A stretch of DNA of 30,113 nt from NCBI GenBank assembly GCA_002898315.1, contig BEHV01000018.1, forward strand, positions 1 to 30,113, in the 5' to 3' direction. Below, piece by piece: positions 24,281-30,113 of this stretch. The notes under the pieces are model-generated. The model saw only the letters and a list, made by a program, of their open reading frames with translations, searched no databases and was not told where the DNA came from. Source of the DNA: a bacterium HR19. Its GTDB lineage: Bacteria; Calescibacteriota; Calescibacteriia; Calescibacteriales; Calescibacteriaceae. Made by a program: the position numbers and the translations under genes. Within the stretch, counting starts at the first letter, position 1. Every line of letters begins with the position of its first letter.

Positions 24281-24778
24281 TCATAACTCCGGAAAAATTG
24301 ATATTGCTATTTTTAAGATGATGTTCGCCATTATTCCCCCTACTATATCATCAAGCATAACTCCGTATGGAGATTTCATTCTGTCAAAGAGATTTATAGG
24401 TGGAATTTTGGTTATGTCAAGAAACCTGAAAACCAGAAAAGATGCTATTGCGATTTCGGGTTTTTTAGGAAGAGCAAACATAGAGAGCATCATTCCTAAA
24501 ACTTCATCTATTACAACTTCGGGAGGGTCATTTTTCTCCTTCCAGATAACTCTTATGTATTTTGTGAGTGATAAAGATATAATGAAGGTAGAGAGAGTGA
24601 TCGGAATTTCAAGGTTTAGCTTTCCAGATAATGTGAAGTAGTATAAGGTAGCCGTGATAGCCGATGCGAAAGTTCCCTGTGCGAAAGGAATTTTTCCTAC
24701 TCCGAAAAATGTAAGAATGATTTCCGCAAGCTTTCTCCCGTTGCTCTTCACTCTATTATCTTTCGTCTTAAATTTCAA
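24281..24778 (-). CDS. pgpA: Phosphatidylglycerophosphatase A
   Basis: PgpA removes the phosphate from phosphatidylglycerol phosphate to make phosphatidylglycerol in the inner membrane. The 165-residue product has the family motifs: FGVGKIPFAQGTFAS near 26-40, PPEVVIDEVLGMM (about 85-97) with acidic metal ligands, and FRFLDITKIPPINLFDRMK followed by GVMLDDIVGGIMANI. Four hydrophobic segments are visible. The start is TTG at 24778; AAGGAAG lies about 10 bases upstream, inside the last codons of the exchanger gene. The two genes are 7 bases apart and are almost certainly cotranscribed, the exchanger first. The DNA between pgpA and tRNA-Arg (24190-24280) is AT-rich and probably holds the tRNA promoter. 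Confidence 0.92.
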   Translation of the reverse strand: MKFKTKDNRVKSNGRKLAEIILTFFGVGKIPFAQGTFASAITATLYYFTLSGKLNLEIPITLSTFIISLSLTKYIRVIWKEKNDPPEVVIDEVLGMMLSMFALPKKPEIAIASFLVFRFLDITKIPPINLFDRMKSPYGVMLDDIVGGIMANIILKIAISIFPEL

Positions 24779-24785
24779 AAAAGTT

Positions 24786-25931
24786 TTACTTCCTTTTTAG
24801 TTTCAAGATTAAAAAAGGAATAGATAGCCCAAGATATGCAAATGTTACTTCTTCTCTTATTTGCTCAAATACAAATTGTGAGAAGAAAAGCAGAAAGAGC
24901 AGAGATGCTTCAATAAGTGAGAATTTGAGGTCATATATGATGAAGAAGGCAAAGAGAGATTGAGCAGATGTCAGTAGCATCTCCCATTTTTGTCTGTGGT
25001 CAAGAGGTAGAGGAGCGAGAACATTTCCGACACCGTGAAAAATTTTTGATATTGTGAATACAAGCGGTATTGTGGAGATAAGAAGCGTCCACTGATTTAC
25101 TTTTGATGACACAAGAGCCCTCAGAGCGTCTGAACTTCTTTCTTTGAAAGCCCATATTATAGTCACGATGAATTCAGGTGCTTCTGATGCGAGAGGAGCT
25201 ACCCATTGAATAAGTAAGAATTCGCTTACATTTAAGCTTCTTCCTATTTCTATTAAACTTTCTGCAAATGGTTCCGCGGAAATGAAGATGCAAAAGCCAG
25301 ACCACGCGAACATGAAAATTATCAGAGGGATTCCGAGCGAGGGTTTCATTTCCTGAATTGTTCTCACCGGTTCAAAGTCCTCTTCAAGCTCTTCAATTTC
25401 CATCTGGCTTGCTCTGTAAATATAAAAGACAAAAAGAGCGAAAAGAAAAACAAAATCAAATAGAGATATTGATGATTTGAAGAAAATGTTGAACGACCAG
25501 ATGGTAGAGATAAACAGTATCAGAAGTTCATTTCTTATCTTTTCATCAAACTCTATTTCTCTTTTTTTTGTTTTTATAAAATGTATGAAAAGTATTACTG
25601 ACCATCCAAGCCCTATAAGTAATCTGTTAGCTCCTGTCATGTTGGCAACCGCGTAGTGGGTGTATTGCTCATTTATTCCTGCCTTCCATGAAAGGTACAT
25701 ATCTACGGAGTACTCTGGAAGAACTGCAAGGAGTGCGACGATTGCTATTGCTAATGCTCCCGATATATATTTTCTTGAAGAGTCAGAAGCCCATGTGAGT
25801 AAAAATCCCGCTCCGACTATACATGTTCCGCTCAAAAGAGCAGACATATAAGGTGAGATGTGTTCGTGTTGTGTAAATCTCACAATTATCCACGGTATTG
25901 TGCTGGCGATGGCGATCAGGACATAGTGCAT
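24786..25931 (-). CDS. Sodium/calcium-exchanger-family membrane protein
   Basis: A 381-residue protein with about ten hydrophobic segments arranged as two halves, as in CaCA cation antiporters. The first half has ISGALAIAIVALLAVLPEYS near 57-76, the alpha-1 repeat with its Pro-Glu. The second has WVAPLASEAPEFIVTIIWAF and a following Ser/Asn-containing segment (ALVSSKVNQWTLL), the alpha-2 repeat. The acidic loop ELEEDFEPVRTIQEMKPSLG separates the halves. CaCA proteins move Ca2+ against Na+ or H+ across the inner membrane. Both repeats differ somewhat from YrbG-type exchangers (GLY-rich GNVVGSN is replaced by SSKVNQW), so ion choice is uncertain. No Shine-Dalgarno is seen; TTTAAA lies 12 bases before the ATG. 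It is followed after 7 bases by pgpA. Confidence 0.78.
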   Translation of the reverse strand: MHYVLIAIASTIPWIIVRFTQHEHISPYMSALLSGTCIVGAGFLLTWASDSSRKYISGALAIAIVALLAVLPEYSVDMYLSWKAGINEQYTHYAVANMTGANRLLIGLGWSVILFIHFIKTKKREIEFDEKIRNELLILFISTIWSFNIFFKSSISLFDFVFLFALFVFYIYRASQMEIEELEEDFEPVRTIQEMKPSLGIPLIIFMFAWSGFCIFISAEPFAESLIEIGRSLNVSEFLLIQWVAPLASEAPEFIVTIIWAFKERSSDALRALVSSKVNQWTLLISTIPLVFTISKIFHGVGNVLAPLPLDHRQKWEMLLTSAQSLFAFFIIYDLKFSLIEASLLFLLFFSQFVFEQIREEVTFAYLGLSIPFLILKLKRK

Positions 25932-26015
25932 AATACAAAAGGTTTTAAACTTGATTCCATTTTTAAATAATTCAGATTTTTTGGAGTGTTGATGTTGAAA
26001 AGGTTATTGAAAATT

Positions 26016-26945
26016 TTAACTCCTTCCTTTTTCTATTTCTGACAGAGCTAATTTGATTTCTTCAAAAGATAGTTTTTCTCCCTTGAGAAAACTTTCTATC
26101 TGAATTCCTAAAAATTTTGGGATTATATCTGGACTCTTTTGGTGTATTTCTGAAAGGAGGTTATATACTGCCATAGTTCCGAGCCAGAATTTGAAGAATC
26201 CGTTCAGCATGCTATCGTAAATCTCATCAGGTAGCATAGATAAAAAAGCCCTTATTTTGTTTCTCGTAAAAGACAGGTCTATGTTAGATGAGTCAAAGAT
26301 ATATGGTAAATTGTTTTTTGTAAGATAGTTTTTTATATCTTTTGATTTTACTGAAAGGAGTGGTCTTACCACTGGCACAGAGCATATTGAGGAGTTTTTC
26401 GGGAATATTCCGCCCGCTGAGAAGAACCCTTTTCCTCTCACAAGGTTCAGAAGGAATGTTTCAAGCTGGTCGTCAAGTGTATGTGCGGTTGCGATTTTAT
26501 TCGCATTTTCAGATTTTGCCACTTCATCTAAAAACCTGTATCTTTCAGCTCTCATCTCTTCTTCTGATTCAAGTTTTTTGCCCGCTTTTCCTACTATGAC
26601 CTTTATTCCAAATTTCTCACTTAAAGAGATGACAAATTTTTCATCTCTTGAAGATTCTTCACCTCGTGTCATGTGGTTAAAATGTGCCGAGATAACTTCT
26701 CTTATTCCAAATTTTGATTTGAAAGTTGAAAGAATATGGAGTAAAAATACCGAATCTTTTCCTCCCGATACAGCAACTACAACTTTATCTCCTTTTTCAA
26801 ATAGAGAGAATTTCTTTGAGAATGCGATTGCGGAATTTAACGGGTCTTTGGGAAACGACTTGAAGAAAAAATCATCTATTTTTCTTGTTCCGTTCTTTTC
26901 ATCTCTTTTCTGCATGTTCAATCTTTTTCTCTTATCGCCTGTCAT
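26016..26945 (-). CDS. tilS: tRNA(Ile)-lysidine synthase
   Basis: TilS attaches lysine to C34 of the tRNA-Ile that reads AUA, changing both charging and decoding. The 309-residue product contains the PP-loop VVVAVSGGKDS at 55-65, AHFNHMTRGEESSRDEKFV, MRAERYRFLDEVA, TAHTLDDQLETFLLNLVRG, RPLLSVKSKDIKNYL and FDSSNIDLSFTRNKIR, the full TilS N-domain series. It lacks the C-terminal domains of E. coli TilS (about 430 residues), as in short thermophile-type enzymes. AUA is a frequent Ile codon in this window, so the function is in demand. The ATG shares ATGA with the stop of the LOG gene (26942-26945), indicating coupled translation; Met11 is an alternative start. Confidence 0.92.
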   Translation of the reverse strand: MTGDKRKRLNMQKRDEKNGTRKIDDFFFKSFPKDPLNSAIAFSKKFSLFEKGDKVVVAVSGGKDSVFLLHILSTFKSKFGIREVISAHFNHMTRGEESSRDEKFVISLSEKFGIKVIVGKAGKKLESEEEMRAERYRFLDEVAKSENANKIATAHTLDDQLETFLLNLVRGKGFFSAGGIFPKNSSICSVPVVRPLLSVKSKDIKNYLTKNNLPYIFDSSNIDLSFTRNKIRAFLSMLPDEIYDSMLNGFFKFWLGTMAVYNLLSEIHQKSPDIIPKFLGIQIESFLKGEKLSFEEIKLALSEIEKGRS

Positions 26946-27733
26946 TCTCCGCTTTTGTGCGTTATGTTTTTGACAAGTTTTTTTATTCTGTATCTTTCAA
27001 GAGGGTGGAGATGAGCGGAGATTATTTTATATTTTTCAATAAGAAAAGAGTTTATTATTTTCACTGCAGAATCTATGTCGTCTACCACATAAATTGGTTC
27101 AAGTCCGTGCGGGAGTATAAATCCTTTTCCCATAAGTTCTTCTCTGATAAATTTCAGCAGTGGAGTCCAAAAATTTGAGTCAAAAAGTATAACAGGATAT
27201 GAGTATAGCTTTTTGGTGTGGATAAGGTTGAGGAGTTCAAATAGCTCATCAAAAGTTCCAAACCCGCCCGGAAAAATGACAAAAGCTATTGAGTATCTCA
27301 CTAGCATAACTTTTCTCACAAAAAAGTAATCAAAGTTCAGAGATATAGTGTGATATTCTTTTGATGGGACTTCGTCTGGAATATCTATTGTCAGCCCAAC
27401 TGAAATAGCCCCAGCTTCAAATGCGCCTTTGTTCGCCGCTTCCATAACTCCGGGACCTCCTCCGGTTATCACAGAATAACCTTCTTTGCCGAGTTTGTAT
27501 CCGAGTTCGTATGCTTTCTGCCAGTATGGGTGCTCTCTTGATATTCTTGAACTCCCAAATATTGTGACCCCCGGGGCTACTTTTGAGAGCTCGTCAAATC
27601 CCATAACGAACTCACTCATTATCTTGAATATTCTCCAGAGTTCTCCTTGTTTCACTTTAAGCTCCGAGACGATTCTGTAATCTATCTGATGGTTTTTCTT
27701 TGTGGGTTTTTTGTTCTGGTTGTTGTTTTTCAT
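26942..27733 (-). CDS. LOG-family protein (TIGR00730-type nucleotide phosphoribohydrolase)
   Basis: A Rossmann-like 263-residue protein. The two family signatures are GGGPGVMEAANKGA (91-104) and FPGGFGTFDELFE (154-166); TIFGSSRI at 57-64 opens the fold. LOG proteins split nucleoside 5'-monophosphates into base and ribose 5-phosphate; plant and actinobacterial members activate cytokinins, and the enterobacterial PpnN recycles purine nucleotides. The long charged N-terminus (first 45 residues, rich in Asn, Lys and Gln) places it closer to the type II LOGs, but the substrate cannot be named. GGAG about 8 bases before the ATG is a modest ribosome-binding site. It is the first gene of a unit with tilS, joined by an ATGA overlap. 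Confidence 0.88.
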   Translation of the reverse strand: MKNNNQNKKPTKKNHQIDYRIVSELKVKQGELWRIFKIMSEFVMGFDELSKVAPGVTIFGSSRISREHPYWQKAYELGYKLGKEGYSVITGGGPGVMEAANKGAFEAGAISVGLTIDIPDEVPSKEYHTISLNFDYFFVRKVMLVRYSIAFVIFPGGFGTFDELFELLNLIHTKKLYSYPVILFDSNFWTPLLKFIREELMGKGFILPHGLEPIYVVDDIDSAVKIINSFLIEKYKIISAHLHPLERYRIKKLVKNITHKSGE

Positions 27734-28037
27734 TTTTTCTCCGCACTTTTAATTTTAATCAAATTGCAGTTTCTATTTTATTTAATCGGCTTTTTCAATC
27801 TTGAAAGAATTTAGCTTTGTGTATAGCTCTGAGCTCTAAAAAGATAAGTCAAGGTTTTTATTTCCATGTTTCTTGTGATTTCACCCGGGTTTTGATTTCA
27901 ATAAATATTTTTTCTTCCGATTAAAAATATGGAAAATTTTTGAAAAAGTATTAATTTTCTTATTAAATTAATGTTTGTTTCGTTTAGAATTAGAAAAAGA
28001 AAATTTCCGTAATACTTTGACGAGGGAGTTTTTTTGT
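27734..28037. other. 304-base divergent intergenic region
   Basis: It lies between the LOG gene (minus) and the second MopE gene (plus). It is very AT-rich apart from CACCCGGG near 27883-27890. No gene, tRNA or strong hairpin is seen. It contains the probable MopE promoter described separately and must hold the LOG promoter as well. Confidence 0.45.
27940..27968 (+). promoter_or_regulatory. Likely promoter of the second MopE gene (-35 TTGAAA, -10 TTAAAT)
   Basis: TTGAAA at 27940-27945 and TTAAAT at 27963-27968 are 17 bases apart. A start near 27975 would give a leader of about 63 bases ending in the ribosome-binding site GAGGGAG (about 28022-28028). The AT-rich background makes this a moderate call. 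Confidence 0.45.
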
Positions 28038-30113
28038 ATGTATAAAATATTAGCAAAGTTAATATTTTTGATTTTACTCTTATCACTGTTTGGATGTGAG
28101 AGAGAAAGTGCAACAGACAGGGGGAAAATAATCCTCAAAATCCTTGTACCCGAGGAGAAAAAGAATGCGGTAAAGCAGATTTCAGTTGTTGTAAAACCAT
28201 ACATCCTACAAGAAGATAAGGAATCCCTTGAAATTATAAGACAAGCTGTGAGCTTTGGAGAAAAAGCGGAGTTGAAATTCATTTCAGAAAAAAAGTTTAC
28301 CCCGGAAAATGTTTTTTTCACATCTGCTCCAATTACTTCATCATCTGATTTTCAGAACTCCTGTTCATTTTATACTCAAAGATGCGGAACAATTCTTTCC
28401 GTCTGCGATTCTCTGTCTTGCGAAGATTATATATCGTTCAACATAAATTTTGCCGAAGAATCAAAAGAGGGAATTACGATGCAGGTAAATCAGCAGGAGT
28501 TTTTAGTTTTGCAGAGAGAATTGATTCTTGACCTTCCGGTATATGAGGACGCAAAACCGCATTCTGTGGATGTTTTTATAGGAGACGATGCGGGAAACTT
28601 TAAGGTCTGGCGAAGGAACTTTTATGTTGTCTCACCCGGTCAAGTTGTCTTTATAAAAATAGATGAATTAGACCTTTCGCTCTTCTATAAAGATGCTGAT
28701 GGGGATGGCATAGGAGGAGAACCTATTGTATCTTATGAAAGCGAAATGGGGAGCGGAATAACGACCGTAGGTGGAGACCTTGATGATTCAAATCCATATA
28801 TATTAGGTTTAGACGACACGATATTATTTGAAGATAAAGACAGAGATTTTTACCCGTCAGGCAATACGAAATCCATCAAGGAGTTTCTGAAAAAAGAAGT
28901 CCGCTCCGGTTTTGCAAATAAAATCAAGCAAATTCTCCTTCTGATAAAACAGGAAGTTGGTGTCTCAAGCGATGTTAAAAGCGCATTAGAACTCGCTCAA
29001 AAAAGCGGATTTTATCCAGCAGATAAGCTCAAAAGCATAACCGAATTAGATTGTGATGATAATGACCCAACGGTTTATCCCGGAGCCCCAATAAACTGCG
29101 ATGATTCAAAAGATAATAACTGCGATGGAATCATTGAATTCTGGGCTTATACAGACCAAGATGGTGATAGGTATGCTCCAAACTCCGTTTCCGTCTGCCT
29201 TGCGATGACGTATCCCGGCTTTATAACAGTAGGCAGTGAGATAGCAATCGGAGATATTGATGATAGAGACCCTTCTGTGAATGTCCCAACAGGCGTTGGG
29301 GTCTGCGATGGACCAGATAAGATATGGGCTTACATAGATAAAGATGGAGATAAATACTCTCCTACTTCTGTATCTTTCTGCGTTGAGACAACATCTGTGG
29401 GATATACTCCTGCATCCGAGATACTCGGCTTTTCTGATTGTGATGATAACAGCGTATTGATAAATCCAAGTAGTACGGAGATATGCGAGGGAAGGGATAA
29501 TAATTGTGATGGTAATATTGATGAAGTATTTGTGAACAAAGGTAAAATATGCTCGGTTGGAATAGGTGAATGTCAAAGATATGGGGTGTATGTATGTAGT
29601 GGAGATGGAACTACCACGGTATGCGATGCAAGTCCTGGAACTCCAAGTACAGAGATATGCGATGGGAAAGATAACGATTGCGATGGAGAGATTGATGAAG
29701 GGGTAAAAACTACGTTTTATAGAGATGCAGATGGAGATGGGTATGGATATAGCGGGGAAACCACGCAAGCTTGTTCAGCTCCGCCCGGCTATGTATCAAA
29801 TTCTGGGGACTGCAACGATAGTAATGCGAGCATAAAACCGGGGGCAACAGAGGTATGCGACGGGGTAGATAATAACTGTGATGGGCAAATAGATGAAGGA
29901 GTGAAAACGATATTTTACAAAGATGCAGACGGAGATGGATATGGCTCTCCTTCTTCAACAACTCAAGCTTGTTCAGCTCCGCCCGGCTATGTATCAAATT
30001 CTGGGGACTGCAATGATAGTAATGCTTCTATATACCCTGGTGCTCCTCTGAACTGCAACAACTCACAAGATAACGACTGTGATGGCAATGTTGAGAAGTG
30101 GTTCTTCCAAGAC
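28038..30113 (+). CDS. MopE-repeat lipoprotein, second copy (3' end outside window)
   Basis: The frame is open for 692 codons from ATG 28038 to the window edge. GAGGGAG 8-10 bases upstream supports the start. A signal peptide ends in the lipobox LLLSLFGC, so the mature protein is a lipoprotein. Residues 30-215 are an unrecognised N-terminal domain with four closely spaced Cys (NSCSFYTQRCGTILSVC). From about 218 there are repeated Asp-rich units: DADGDGIGG, DCDDNDPTVYPGA, DNNCDGIIE, and later near-perfect copies of 'FYKDADGDGYG...APPGYVSNSGDCNDSNASI...DNNCDGQIDEG'. Middle units are degenerate (GDIDDRDPSV, CDGPDKIW). The block VGIGECQRYGVYVCSGDG is also frequent in myxobacterial surface proteins. 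MopE-like units bind copper or calcium; the last visible residues are nearly identical to the first MopE protein of this window. Confidence 0.85.
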   Translation, partial: MYKILAKLIFLILLLSLFGCERESATDRGKIILKILVPEEKKNAVKQISVVVKPYILQEDKESLEIIRQAVSFGEKAELKFISEKKFTPENVFFTSAPITSSSDFQNSCSFYTQRCGTILSVCDSLSCEDYISFNINFAEESKEGITMQVNQQEFLVLQRELILDLPVYEDAKPHSVDVFIGDDAGNFKVWRRNFYVVSPGQVVFIKIDELDLSLFYKDADGDGIGGEPIVSYESEMGSGITTVGGDLDDSNPYILGLDDTILFEDKDRDFYPSGNTKSIKEFLKKEVRSGFANKIKQILLLIKQEVGVSSDVKSALELAQKSGFYPADKLKSITELDCDDNDPTVYPGAPINCDDSKDNNCDGIIEFWAYTDQDGDRYAPNSVSVCLAMTYPGFITVGSEIAIGDIDDRDPSVNVPTGVGVCDGPDKIWAYIDKDGDKYSPTSVSFCVETTSVGYTPASEILGFSDCDDNSVLINPSSTEICEGRDNNCDGNIDEVFVNKGKICSVGIGECQRYGVYVCSGDGTTTVCDASPGTPSTEICDGKDNDCDGEIDEGVKTTFYRDADGDGYGYSGETTQACSAPPGYVSNSGDCNDSNASIKPGATEVCDGVDNNCDGQIDEGVKTIFYKDADGDGYGSPSSTTQACSAPPGYVSNSGDCNDSNASIYPGAPLNCNNSQDNDCDGNVEKWFFQD
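29766..29827 (+). repeat. 62-bp direct repeat, copy 1
   Basis: CAAGCTTGTTCAGCTCCGCC and the following 42 bases recur 198 bases downstream (29964-30025) with one difference, C against T at 29815/30013, a silent Asn codon change. The period is 66 codons, so one copy can be gained or lost without a frameshift. Confidence 0.92.
29964..30025 (+). repeat. 62-bp direct repeat, copy 2
   Basis: Second copy of the sequence at 29766-29827. Both encode the same segment, QACSAPPGYVSNSGDCNDSN, while the DNA between the copies has diverged more. Confidence 0.92.
30042..30113 (+). repeat. Inverted partner of 18845-18916
   Basis: Matches the minus strand of 18845-18916 at 68 of 72 positions and ends at the window edge, so its full length is unknown. 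It encodes the APLNCNNSQDNDCDGNVEKW segment shared by the two MopE proteins. Confidence 0.92.

Noticed and set aside
29106-29768. A 220-codon open frame on the minus strand inside the second MopE gene
   Set aside because: It is antisense to Asp-rich repeats: GAT codons read backwards give ATC (Ile) and keep the frame open. The product is a repetitive Ile/Ser/Tyr-rich string with no domain, whereas the plus frame has clear motifs.

Overview
The window looks like chromosomal DNA from a Gram-negative bacterium with low GC (under 40 % by eye). Codon use favours AGA/AGG for Arg and ATA for Ile, and both tRNAs have GC-rich stems, which is common in thermophiles. The genes include a peptidoglycan (DapF) gene, an FtsL-like protein, two lipoproteins with Asp-rich MopE-type repeats, a B12-dependent ribonucleotide reductase and sugar-modifying enzymes. 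MopE repeats and a MYXO-CTERM-like tail are typical of myxobacteria and other deltaproteobacteria-like lineages and of some uncultured hot-spring phyla. I cannot place the organism more precisely from sequence alone.

Layout. 1-0.4 kb: the 3' part of an Rpn-type nuclease gene with a 12-bp minisatellite. 0.6-8.1 kb: housekeeping genes on alternating strands (rho, 5-formyl-THF cyclo-ligase, apt, nrdJ, dapF, an FtsL-like gene, gcvT). 8.2-15.3 kb: an accessory stretch of surface-sugar type with a GNAT acetyltransferase, an ATP-grasp enzyme, a phosphatase-epimerase fusion, a TylF-type methyltransferase and a DegT aminotransferase. uvrC and a MITE-like inverted repeat lie inside it. 15.3-17.9 kb: cca and tsaD. 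17.9-19.7 kb: a MopE/RCC1 lipoprotein. 19.9-21.6 kb: a HAD hydrolase and an orphan LivH-type permease. 21.6-27.7 kb: a long minus-strand block (LOG protein, tilS, a Ca/Na-exchanger-like protein, pgpA, tRNA-Arg, an M50 protease, tRNA-Lys, a DUF2905 protein, gap). 28.0 kb to the end: a second MopE lipoprotein, cut off by the window edge.

How it works together. Genes change strand almost every one or two genes. Convergent neighbours are separated by 6-15 bases or overlap, and I see no clear intrinsic terminator between them. This fits heavy use of Rho, whose own gene here encodes an unusually long charged N-terminal region. RNA processing is represented by two tRNAs, the CCA-adding enzyme, TsaD (t6A) and TilS (lysidine).

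Most notable points: two tRNAs each followed 10-11 bases later by a protein gene without a Shine-Dalgarno; the phosphatase-epimerase fusion coupled to an ATP-grasp gene; DapF with Ser in place of the first catalytic Cys; UvrC without its C-terminal helix-hairpin-helix region; and two divergent MopE paralogues that share an inverted DNA repeat.
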